Part shown: piece after piece, positions 8,728 through 17,998 of the stretch
Position numbering within the stretch: position 1 is the first letter of the stretch
Layout: each line of letters begins with the position of its first letter
NCBI GenBank assembly: GCA_049999725.1
Contig: JBNGIS010011885.1
Coordinates: 1-22,511, forward strand
Origin: Haplomitrium mnioides
Lineage: Eukaryota > Marchantiophyta > Haplomitriopsida > Calobryales
DNA length: 22,511 nt
Direction of reading: 5' to 3'
Program-made: the position numbers and the translations under genes
Notes under the pieces: generated by a model
The model's input: the letters and a program-made list of their open reading frames with translations, nothing else
What the model was told of the DNA's origin: nothing
Database searches by the model: none

Positions 8728-8862
8728 GAGCAGCATAATCCTGACCACCACGCTTGTTGTAGTGGGCGTAAGATGTTCCATATATGTTTAGTTCTTTCCT
8801 GTTTTAGACATTCAATTGAGCAGCACAATACTGATCACAACGCTTGTTGTACTGTGCGTAAG
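8728..8862. repeat. 90-bp tandem duplication (core about 45 bp)
   Basis: GAGCAGCATAATCCTGACCA (from 8728) and GAGCAGCACAATACTGATCA (from 8818) begin two copies of a block that continues through ACGCTTGTTGTA and GCGTAAG. The 90-bp offset preserves frame on the minus strand. Confidence 0.85.
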
Positions 8863-9160
8863 CAACAAGTATATGGCTAACCCTCCCGCCACACAGAAGA
8901 TTCAGGCGTTGGCAAAATGTTTCATGAGCGTAGTTATCAGTTTTTGGATTCCAGAAGCACCACCACATTTGAAATTCTTGACCACGCTTCTCACCTTGTA
9001 CCTCTCAAATGCATGTCTCGTCGGGAACGAAATGACAACTACTCATGCAATATATGCAGGAAATCCAAGGCATGCCCGCATTAAACATTTTGTAGTCGCA
9101 ATTCACGTTAAGCCAAGTCTTGTCGAGCAGGATTGTAAATCTCTATGGTTTAGCTAGTTT
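8728..9160 (-). pseudogene. Cys/Trp-rich unrecognised coding remnant with duplicated C-terminus
   Basis: A single minus-strand frame holds RFTILLDKTWLNVNCDY, then a Cys-rich stretch (WISCIYCMSSCHFVPDETC), a TGA, and then MWWCFWNPKTDNYAHETFCQ, CGGRVSHILVAYAQYNKRC, DQYCAAQLNV and TAA. Ninety bases on, in the same frame, a second copy of the tail reads YAHYNKRGGQDYAAQ and TAG. At least nine Cys suggest a secreted or metal-binding fold, but I recognise no family. A splice acceptor could remove the TGA, so an expressed small gene cannot be excluded. Confidence 0.4.
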
Positions 9161-9204
9161 AAATCTTGACATCACAAGTTTCACCTTAGTCCGATTCGAT
9201 GGAG

Positions 9205-9450
9205 TTCGTAATATCTTCATCCTACACTGGATCTGAATCGGCATCATTCACAAACCCGTCCATTTCTTCTATAATGCACATTCATGACTCCTTGGATTTT
9301 CCAGAAAGAAGGCGGTGCATAAGGCTTTGTACTATCTTGATCCCGATGGGAGCTGAAACGGCGTCATACTTGTCAACCCTCGTCGATTTCTTCTTTGGTA
9401 CAGCTCCTTCACCTGGCTAGATTTTCCAGAAACAAGGGGGTGCATACGGT
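9205..9450. repeat. 125-bp tandem duplication
   Basis: Two diverged copies share GATTTTCCAGAAA...GGTGCATA (ending near 9320 and 9445), CTGAATCGGCATCAT versus CTGAAACGGCGTCAT, and GATTTCTTCT-like blocks. The 125-bp offset is not a multiple of three, so coding on the minus strand (LMHRLLSGKS-like) is out of register between the copies. Confidence 0.75.
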
Positions 9451-9470
9451 CGAAGCGAGTGTACATGAAT

Positions 9471-9980
9471 TTACAATCTGTAGCAGTTGTACGAAATCAA
9501 CAAGGTCGAACAAATGAAGGGAATGTTCTTCTCTTACTTCTTTATTCACATCCTGGACTATCTCTCTGAGGCTCCCACTTCTATTTACAGATCTATTGCA
9601 ACTGATTCACAGACTAGCCACTGGACATTTTAGGCTTCATATTGTCTTCATTTACCGTCTCCATATTGCCTCTGCGTACCAATCCGCCGGTCGCTCGTAC
9701 CCTGTCCGCATTGACATGTGATTTCAACATCCACATCCACTATTTACCACTCTATGAGGAAGCTGAAGAGAAAATATTGCTTTCTATTCTGTTTTGACTA
9801 CATTAAGTGCTGGCCACCCAGCAAAAAGTGTCATAACCGTCTATAATTCTTTCCAGTATTATGAAATTTTAGAGAATGTGGCCAGGACTGAGAATGCCAC
9901 ACATACCTGTGCATAATAGGATAATTCCACCACGAACCTTCCCTCCCCACGCAAAGTGGAGTTGAAGAATCTGGAGTAAA
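9471..9980. other. Downstream flank / probable 3'UTR of the potassium transporter
   Basis: No open frame of note. The minus strand here follows the transporter stop codon and would hold its 3'UTR. I see no canonical AATAAA close to the stop, so no polyadenylation site is called. Confidence 0.4.
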
Positions 9981-12900
9981 TTAAATCGAATATACCATAC
10001 CCACTTGTAGCAGTTTCGTGTGTGGAATGCCCAATGCTAAAGCTGAATCCCTGCTGTTTCTCCTAAGAAAATCGTACAGTGAGTCGATGACGAATTTTCT
10101 GAAAATAGAAGACTCTTTCTTCGCTCTTGTCTCTGTGCGCCCGAGAAGGTAAACTAAGCCAGTTTGTCTTGCTCTACGCAATATCATAAGCTCTTCGTCA
10201 ACTCCAGCCATCTCTGGACCCACCTCAGACGCAATTGGCACCGCAGGTATGTTTACGTTATTACCCATCAGTACTGACCTTGCGGGTGACGGCATATGAT
10301 GGCCATTGTCTAAACTCTCATCTGAGAGTCGCACCTGATCATCTTCCAGGACGATGAATCTCGTTAGACAATCAATAAGGAGATTCTCAAAATCATCATC
10401 CTCGCGTTTCCCATCGTTGTAACCAAATCTAACAGCACATCGGTACATGCGGTACTTTTGTGGGCCAAGCCTTCTTACTAGGAACCGCTCGTTGCCAGGT
10501 ATGGAGGGAACTGGCAAATACTTAATGCAAACAAACACAAGGATGGAATGAACTGCAGGGAGGTTGTTAATGAGGTGGGAGAAAATATTCGGAACTCCCT
10601 GAGCCAGCTCAGTATAGACAAGCCCAATCCCAGGAACTCTTACTACTCCAAGGTCTGAACCCAGACCGACAACGTAGTCCATTGACAATTTACTCTCAAC
10701 TTCGAAATCATATTTTTTCTGTCTGCCGTAATGCCAAGTGTACATGACTGTGAAAAATACACCAGCGAACGCTAGTGGAATCCATCCTCCTTGTGGGACC
10801 TTAAACATAACGGATGAAAAGTACAGGAGTTCCACTGCGCTGAACACCGACCAGAATAGTAGAGCCAATAGTATGTGACGTTGAAATACCATCACTATTA
10901 TCAAAGTAAGCAGGTTAGTGGTCACAAGCATCACAGCAACGACCGCAACTCCTGCAACAAAATTGAGAGAAGAGTTATTATAATGTCTGAGCAGCAAATT
11001 TTCTGCTCACACTGAGGCAGGACAATTAAAAAATTCTTCCTTGATGTAACCCTGGAAAAGTAAACTACAATATGGAGCAACTTGTTCAACAAATAATGAT
11101 TAATCGTCACTTACCATAAGCATTACCGATTTGAGTTCCAGATCCAAAACCAGCGGTAACCGCCACGCATAGAATCATAAGAAGCCAATTCATTTCAGGA
11201 ATGTAAATCTGGCCTACGTATTGTTTACTTGTGTGAGTAACTTTGACGCGGGGAAAGCAACTCAAAGCCATGGATTGATCCACTATAGAAAAAGTTGCAG
11301 ATATCATTGCCTGGCTAGCAATGATTGCCGCCCCCGTTGCCACCACAAACATAGGCCAGTATACGGGACCTGCAACGACATTCAGTGGCTTTAAAATTGA
11401 GGTAAATCAAAGTAACTGCAGAACTATAGGTACTCTGCCATAACTGTACCGGCACTGCCATTTGATAGCCGAAGGTCCAAAATAAGTGTCGACAAAATAT
11501 GTCAATCATGTGCCTTTTGGGTCAAGTATTGTATTCAACGACATGAAAAGAAAACATGCATTGGCAAATTCATGCACATATCATTGTAGCAATCTTCATA
11601 CTGAGTTTCGGCCACTTCATATTTCAAGCCGTACACTGGAAAACTGAAGTACGTCAACATGTGGTGAACATGTTGCTTGATAATAGAGTGCATCAGTGGT
11701 GAAACTCAACAAAAGATATCGAAATACCGTCTTCCATAATAATGCGCTCTGAAAACGTCAGTATAAAGATGTCGTATCTGTATCTAACTCCATCCCCAGT
11801 TCAATGATGGCTGTCCACTGTAAGATTATGTCTTCCATTCGCACTCTTTCTTATTAAAAGCAAACTACTACCGTACGTAAGAGACGAAACATTTAGTAAG
11901 AGTAAAATAGATGTCGCTCAGAGAGATTCTAATAAACTTACTTGGAATAGACTTGTAAAATGTCGCCCCGATAGCTCCAGGATTTTGAAGCAAAAACGAA
12001 GCTTGGCCGACGTATGCTAAGAGGAGACAAGGATAAACTAGCGTTGTGAAAGCAATCTGAGAAGCCAAAGAGATGTCAAAACACCTGACTGATCCAAATA
12101 AAATCATTGCTCAGCACTGTTATAAACAAAAGCTCTCTGCTATGAGGTTTAACTAACCTGCACTGAGAGCACCGAAAAGTGGCCCAAATCAGCGAACATG
12201 GCTTCGGTTCCTGTCCTTTTAAAGATCACGGATTTTATGTCAGGATTAGTGTAACTCATATTGCCTTGCACAATATGAGTAAACTTTGTCAAATGACTGT
12301 AATAACTCTGTATTGGTCATTCTACAGCAGCTCAGCTCTATTCTCCTAAATGTGCGTACTTGCAAATGCCTCTTTAAAAATAGATGCTCAATAAAGTTTG
12401 CGCTCTAGGCAAGCTACTGTAACAGCTTATAGGTTTAGGAACATCAAAAGCACTGATTCAGAATTGAATAAGTGAAAGTGGAGCTGAGACCTGTGATGCA
12501 GAGAACAATCCCGCCAAGAGATGACCATGCCTGCTTCTTGTTGCGGAGAAAAAAGTCATAAATATAATACGGATTGAATGCTTTCAAAGATGAAACATCA
12601 TACTTTGCGATGTTGTAAAATCCGATTAGAGAAATACTGATGAACCAAACCACAACCCACGGCGCAAACGTGTATCCGACTTTATCAGTTCCAAATCGTT
12701 GGACGGAAAACAAAACGATCAATATAGCACATGAAACTCCCACCACGAGATCTGGATATACAAAGCCAACCAGCGGAAACTTTAGTACAGAAATCGGCAT
12801 TATTCAGCTCGCAAGAACTCAAAACCAATATCTTCGTCCACACAAACTCTATTCCATTAAAAAATTGTTGAACAGTTACAGTAAAGTTGATTATTGTTGA

Positions 12901-14013
12901 TGCTTACGTTGACTAATGCTTGGAGAATTCACTTTCAGTCCTTGTATAGCTGACAGCACTGCACGTCGAACGCGAAATCTATCAGACAAACTCATGACTT
13001 CTCAAATCAGCTCCATTCTATTCAATAATACGGTTCATTGGATTTTACGTTGATAAATCAATCATCTTCTTCGAGGTAGGACACGCTACAGCAATCAGTA
13101 CCTGAAATGGATGGTGTTAGCACCCCATCACCAATCACAGCGCATGTTCCTAGGAGGGCCATTATTAGCAATACACTCTGAAAGAATTTACTCCCTTTCA
13201 AGATTTCCTTTAAGCGGAGAGAGCGTTCCACATTTTTGTTTGGCAGATCCAGATGATATGCTGACAGTTCATGATCTTCCGGATGTTCATTGGATGAGAC
13301 GCTGACCCTGGCATGACGACAGATGAGAGAAAAGAGAGCAAATGTTCCGCCTGTGAACGGTGCCCAATTGTCAGCAAGAACTCTCAAATCAAATCAAATC
13401 AAATCTCAGAGGTTCTATAATGTTTTCGCATCCAAAGTAGTATAGAACAAGGTAGTATATAGAACATCGAATTCATGACAGATGCTGGATAAGTGACTCA
13501 ATACGACGATGTATAGCACAAAATACCCATTTACCATTTCCACGGTCGTTCGCCTTCAACACGATAAAGATGTACTTGATGAGAGGTACCAAAGTGAAAG
13601 TGTATATGATGATCGACAAAGCTCCCAGAATGTCGTTTTTAGATGGTTGCTGACCGTAATATGCATCAGCAAAAGTTGTGTCGTAAACATATAACGGAGA
13701 TGTTCCTAGATCTCCGTAAATAACTCCGATTGTTTGAAATGCTAAGCGAAGAGTTATTCCCCACGGTAGCTTTTGGTCCTGCATTGGAAGAATCGCTCTT
13801 CAAATTACACATACTCGCGAGAGCTGTGAAGCTGCAAAAATTTAAAATTCAGAAGATAAGTACCCCGTAATGCCCCGCGGATGTGAATTGGATGACCTCG
13901 GCCATGAGTGAATCCACCCGCTTCATGTCTTTGGAACTGCGTTTCCTTGCGACAGGCATGGTTTCGTGATGGTCTTCATCGATTTCAACTTGTGACCCAT
14001 CAACAGACTCCAT
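9981..14013 (-). CDS. HAK: HAK/KUP/KT family potassium transporter, nine exons, 771 aa
   Basis: An ion transporter of the plant KUP/HAK/KT family: membrane uptake or redistribution of K+, usually H+-coupled. Exons (minus): 14013-13897, 13778-13535, 13350-13102, 12958-12908, 12751-12491, 12210-12158, 12056-11942, 11369-11115, 10951-9981. All introns are GT...AG and the phases join exactly to 2316 nt. The N-terminus (residues 1-39, MESVDGSQ...KRVDSLMAE) is cytosolic and acidic/basic. The family signature [15 protein letters not shown] (57-71) is in the first membrane helix. [59 protein letters not shown], and the [15 protein letters not shown] segment of the C-terminal region follow in family order. 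The cytosolic tail ends [10 protein letters not shown]. No stops or frameshifts. The start at 14013 follows an in-frame upstream stop. Subfamily and localisation are not determined. Confidence 0.96.
11590..11665 (-). repeat. Probable relic of the terminal-exon repeat inside a transporter intron
   Basis: Within the 572-bp intron (11370-11941), the minus strand reads [11 protein letters not shown], matching the tail [11 protein letters not shown] of copies A-C. At DNA level AAGTGGC.GAAACTCAGTA.GAAGATTG matches copy C with two mismatches in about 27 bases. A weaker match (CAGTTTTCC.GT) lies upstream in the same order. It has the same strand as copies A-E. It is short, so chance or convergence is not fully excluded. 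Confidence 0.5.
13382..13405. repeat. AAATC pentanucleotide run in a transporter intron
   Basis: About four AAATC/CAAAT units in the intron 13351-13534, next to the acceptor of exon 3. An ordinary microsatellite with no inferred role. Confidence 0.7.
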
Positions 14014-14094
14014 CGCCAAACGCAGCTCTGCGCAACGACTACCAAGCCGTCATTGGCAGTCATTTGTACCCCGTCTCCAGCTGCAGTCTCCACC

Positions 14095-14101
14095 ATATAT
14101 A
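14095..14101 (-). promoter_or_regulatory. Candidate TATA box of the potassium transporter
   Basis: The minus strand reads GAGGTATATATGG, 82 bases upstream of the ATG at 14013. This would put transcription start near 14065 and give a 5'UTR of about 50 bases. Position and sequence fit a plant TATA box; there is no other support. Confidence 0.4.
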
Positions 14102-14500
14102 CCTCTCTGCACCATCGTGGGCCCTCCTTTCGTCCAATTTCAATGTTATTCAGAACCTACCGATGCATGCATCATCCGTGAGTAAATATTCAACAGTGCA
14201 CTACCAAAAGTCAGCGGTCGATCGTTAGTTATGAACAGACCTAAGAATAACTCACAGATAGTGCTTGCGTGACTGAAGCTTCCTGACTAAACCTACAACC
14301 TCTCCATTGGCGTCTTTAGAGCACAAGCTCGGATTCGCAGATTCCCTCGTCCAAGTTGACTCGCTTTTCTGTCAGTGTCCCCCACTGCTGTACCATTTTT
14401 TTCCGTTTTTTCCTCGAACGTGTCGAATTCGACTTCCATTAGAGCTCTCATACTTAGTGGCTGTCCTTGTTTGGGCCACATGTGTTGCAGTTAGACTTTC
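14102..14500. other. Upstream flank of the transporter
   Basis: Presumed promoter-proximal DNA with no protein-like frame that I recognise. The plus-strand frames at 13908-14228 and 14307-14660 overlap the transporter exon 1/promoter or the minisatellite and lack domains. Confidence 0.4.
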
Positions 14501-14501
14501 T

Positions 14502-14654
14502 TTCTTTCGTGCAAACACCAAAAATAAGCATGTCATGTGTTTCTTCCGCGCAAACACCAGAAATAAGCATGCCATGTGTTTCTTCCGCGCAAACACCAGA
14601 AATAAGCAGGCCATGTGTTTCTTCCGCGCAAACACTAGAAATAGGCATGTCAAC
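14502..14654. repeat. 39-bp minisatellite, about 3.8 units
   Basis: The unit starts CGCGCAAACACCAGAAATAA and continues GCATGCCATGTGTTTCTTC. Four near-identical copies start near 14509, 14548, 14587 and 14626, with the last diverging (CACTAGAAATAGGCATGTC). Because 39 is a multiple of three, several frames stay open on both strands (13-residue repeats such as MPCVSSAQTPEIS). The open frames here are therefore a by-product of the repeat and not evidence of coding. Confidence 0.93.
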
Positions 14655-14865
14655 ACATGATCTGAATTTGATTGAGCAACGTGCTCTTGACCTACCCACC
14701 CAAAGAGTCTTCCATCAGTTCATTGGAGTGTTCTTACTCCATATAGAAACTAGTACCACATGCATTTCCACATTTGTACTACACTGGTTTCTTCTTCTGG
14801 ATTCTCCTCGTCACAAATATGACTTCATTCTCTTTCCCGACGTTTTTTGGCCTGTGAATGAGTAA

Positions 14866-15200
14866 CGCAGGCAATGGCCCCAAGACTGTTAGGCCAGATT
14901 GCTCCTAGCGCCATACAACATTCCAACAAACCTGCCCATTTTTTTAAATTATTTTTTATACTAACTGCTATGGTGGAGAGTATTTAAACCTCAATGTTGG
15001 TAGAAAGTTTTTTTTTTTTTTTATTACACAACCTTTAACCCTTTTTTACTTTGAAAAAAATACAGAGTGTTTGACCTTCAACTTAAAAACATGTTGGTAG
15101 TATTTAACCTTCAACTAAAAAACATGCTGGTTAGTGAGTTGTTTAAGAAAGTTAGTAGAAGTTAGGGTGGATGTAGGGAGTATCTCTAGTCAAAAATGCC
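14866..15200. repeat. AT-rich flank with a 33-bp tandem pair and poly(T)
   Basis: No gene. TTGACCTTCAACTTAAAAAC and TTAACCTTCAACTAAAAAAC start two roughly 33-bp units (about 15070-15133), each followed by ATG(T/C)TGGT. A related TTTAAACCTCAATGTTGGTAG lies near 14984. A T-run of about 16 is at 15008. Confidence 0.7.
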
Positions 15201-15205
15201 TTGTC

Positions 15206-15473
15206 TATTGTAATGCATGTAGTAAGATGATTAGGCTAATAGATAATTAGTCCTTAACCTATGATTAGAGTGTAGGATTAGGATTAGGGTTAGTGCTAAT
15301 CCTATGAGATTAGCATATCCTAACTCCTTTGTACTTTATATGATTATTATTACATGAGAGAGATAAGCTTGAAGTGAGAGAAGAGAAGTAGAAGAAGATT
15401 GGAGTTTTGTTCATATGATTGTTGCCACATTCCTCACATCCTATGCATGAGCTAATGGGCTTGTTTTCCAACA
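15206..15473 (+). repeat. 5' LTR of the copia element
   Basis: It starts TATTGTAATGC and ends GTTTTCCAACA. A TATA-like TTTATAT lies at about 15335. The same borders in the 3' LTR and the TTGTC duplication fix the limits. The start TA, not the usual TG, is required for the target duplication to match. Confidence 0.93.
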
Positions 15474-15487
15474 CGTTATCAGCACTG
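15474..15487 (+). other. Primer-binding-site region
   Basis: CGTTATCAGCACTG directly after the 5' LTR. It resembles the ATCAGCAC/TATCAGAGC motifs found after plant copia LTRs and used to prime from initiator tRNA-Met. The assignment rests on position and motif. Confidence 0.6.
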
Positions 15488-16002
15488 TTGTCTAGCTCAT
15501 CTATATATTTTTCAAATATATTTTTTTATTTTTTTAAATAATTTTTCAAATAAAAAACAAACAAAAGCAAAGTTTTTCCTTTTTTCCACTTCTCATACCT
15601 CCTAAATCATTTAATTACAATATTTTATAATTTTAAATTATATTATATTGAGGGAAGAGGATCTCTTGAACAGTAGGGAGAAATTCAGAAATTTTGAAGC
15701 ATTCAAGCAAAATTGGAGTCGTCTGAAGAAAGAATTGAGGTCGCCCAGGGGAGGCGATCCTTTCCCAAGAAGAATTAGAAGTTTTCATCAAGATTTGGCT
15801 CAGCTCTCATCCAGATTGCAGATTTCAAGTTTTCAGACATTCTTCATGAAATGTGACAAAATTTGGATCAAACTCATCAGCAAAAGAAGCGCAATTCAAT
15901 TCTGATCACATAGCAATTCGAATCGAAGGATTTGGTGAAGAATCGAGTGAGAAATCGCCAGATTTCAAATGCTGAAATTTTGAGGAAGAATTCAGAATTC
16001 TC
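15488..16002 (+). other. Copia leader, gag N-terminus missing
   Basis: An AT-rich leader and then a purine-rich stretch. The open frame 15648-15905 (85 codons) shows no gag domain, and the expected gag N-terminal segment is not seen. Presumed 5' untranslated leader plus decayed sequence. Confidence 0.5.
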
Positions 16003-16779
16003 TGGGATAGCTTGAAAGACATATTTGACCACACCAAAGCAATACATCTGCCTAATCAATCTAAGAGTTCAAGACTTTCCTACTATTTCCAAATATAATA
16101 GTGAATTGTTCAGAATAACATCACAGCTGACATTATGTGGACATCCAGTTTCTCAAGAAGAACAAATTGAGAAAACATTATCCACTTCCATTCAGCCAAC
16201 ATGATTCTGTCTGCACAGTACAGAAACATGCATTTCTCTACTTATTCTGAACTAATAGCCTATTTACTATTAGCAGAGAAACATCAGGATTTGCTGATGA
16301 AAAATTCTAAAGTCAGACCTCCTGGTACCCTACCTCAAAATCCTAAACCTGAAGTTCATTATTCCAAGCCTACAAACAGCAGAGGTATGCGTAGAACAAG
16401 GACCAGACATGGCTCTTTCAGACAGAATTCTCAAATAGGTAAAACTCCTATTAATAGCAGGAATCAACAATTCAGGGGGAGAGGAAAGGGCAGGGGTAAC
16501 TCTGCAAGTTTTTATCCAAGAGGAAGAAGAGGAGGCAGGAATACATATAATAACAGAAACCATCCATCCTTAAGTAATTCAAGAGGACCAATTGTTTGCA
16601 GCAAATGTGGGACCATTGGGTATACAACTAAAGCTTGCAGAATCCCAGCACATTTGGTCGCACTCTATGCTAAAGATAAAAGTCAGAAAGCTGCAACAGA
16701 AAATCATGGAGTCTTTATAGATCAGACCGATACCCTTAGCAATTATATCGATAAGGAAGAAGATATTAATATACCATAA
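16003..16779 (+). pseudogene. Copia gag (UBN2-type) with zinc knuckle, frameshifted
   Basis: Gag nucleocapsid precursor that packages element RNA. Pieces occur in three frames: WDSLKDIFDHTKAIHLP (16003), then LRVQDFPTISKYNSELFRIT and LTLCGHPVSQEEQIEKTLST (16061-16184), then a 192-codon frame from 16201 that includes YSELIAYLLLAEKHQDLLMK. About one base is lost near 16183, and some residues near 16053-16060. The C-terminal third is Arg/Gly/Asn-rich and precedes a zinc knuckle CSKCGTIGYTTKAC (about 16597-16638), in which the expected His is Tyr. The ATG at 16201 is internal, not the true start. Confidence 0.9.
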
Positions 16780-16785
16780 ACAAAC

Positions 16786-17256
16786 ATGATTCAGTGTACA
16801 AATTCTACACTTCCTCTTGATGACATCCATACCTGTATTATAGATAGTGGCAGTACTCATACTATTTTAAAATGCATGTCCTATTTTACCAAGCTGACGC
16901 CCTCTCACCGAAATGTGACTACTATTATGGGGAGCAATCAGATTGAGGAATGACAAGAACCAACAATTATCAGATTGCCACAAGGGACTGTAATACATAT
17001 CATATCAGCAATTTATGCACCAAGTGCCACTAGAAACTTAATAAGTTTTTGTGATATACGAGATAATGGATATCACATACATACCAGCATTTGTAAAAAT
17101 CACGAAGTGTTGCATTTATTGAAGCACACTCCTGAAGGATCTGAAATAAAAGAAACCCTTTTGCATACCCTCTTGGTTTTTACATTACGCAAATACAAAA
17201 CTATCATACTCATGCAAAAACAAACGATCATAATACTTTATGGCATAATCGCTTAG
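16786..17256 (+). pseudogene. Copia aspartic protease region, one internal stop
   Basis: The frame from 16786 carries the retropepsin active-site block CIIDSGSTHTI (DSG catalytic triad present). It continues through TIMGSNQIEE, a TGA at 16951-16953, then TIIRLPQGT, IYAPSATRNLISFCDIRDNG and HIHTS, the usual post-protease segment of copia pol. The frame is lost near 17200, before the integrase zinc-binding domain, which is read in another frame. The protease would normally cut the Gag-Pol polyprotein; this copy cannot be translated through. Confidence 0.9.
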
Positions 17257-17997
17257 GACACTCGGGCACTACTATGTTTCTTAACACTCTGAAAGTGACC
17301 CGATCCATTCCTCAAAGCATTAAGCCATCTATGATTGATAGACCATGTATTCATTGTTCTCAAGGTAAGTTGGCCTTACATCCAGCGATTTCCAAAACAA
17401 TTCTGGAAATTCCAAAGTTCCTTGAGAGAATACACGCAGATGTTTGTGGACCTATTGATCCACCTAGTGGATCCTTTAGGTACTTTCTAGTGATCATCTG
17501 CGCTTCTACAAAGTAGTCACAAGTATCACTACTATCTACCCAAAATCTTGTCTTCCCGATGATATTGGCACACATTTTGAAATTGAAAGTTCAATTTCCA
17601 GAAAGTCCAATAAAAGTCCTATGAGTTGACAATACGGGGGAGTTTACATCAAAAACTTTTGATGACTTTTACATGACAATGGGTATTGATACCCAATACT
17701 CTGTGGCACATATCCATTTTCAAAATGGAATAGCCAAAAGAGTTATACGCATCATTCAAATGATTGCTAGGCCTATGTTAATGCAGACCAATTTACCGGT
17801 TTCTGCATGGGGCCATGCAGTACTACATGTTGCATCATTATTAAAATATCGACCATCGGCTTTTAATTCATTATGACCTCACCAACTGGCCTATGGTCAG
17901 ATGCCAAACTTATCCCATTTATGAGTTTTCGGTTGTCAAGTCTTAGTTCCTATTATGGGACCGAAAAGGACTAAGATTGGAACTCATCTACAGTTGA
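17226..17997 (+). pseudogene. Copia integrase, four internal stops and a deletion
   Basis: HHCC zinc domain: LWHNRLGHSGTTMF, then CIHCSQGKL. In the catalytic core, HADVCGPIDPPSGSFRYFLV holds the first Asp. VDNTGEFTS holds the second (DN context), and HFQNGIAKRV holds the region of the catalytic Glu, where AKR replaces the usual AE. So the Glu appears lost. In-frame stops: TAG 17514, TGA 17622, TGA 17874, TGA 17922. After FGCQVLVPIMGPKRTKIGTH the frame breaks near 17990, and about 25 residues are missing before the next pol segment. Normally this enzyme inserts element cDNA; it is dead here. Confidence 0.92.
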
Positions 17998-17998
17998 T

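Noticed and set aside
12640-13694. Plus-strand frames at 12640-12900, 13111-13305 and 13509-13694
   Set aside because: Antisense shadows of potassium transporter exons and introns, with no domain of their own.
13473-13784. Potassium transporter starting at 13784
   Set aside because: The ATG lies within the acceptor CCAATGCAG, an in-frame stop sits just upstream, and a better first exon is found at 14013-13897.
14502-14654. Possible CRISPR-like array
   Set aside because: Contiguous 39-bp tandem units without unique spacers; plant nuclear DNA.
14372-14865. Frames of 81-132 codons on both strands with 13-residue repeats
   Set aside because: They stay open because the 39-bp minisatellite period is a multiple of three.
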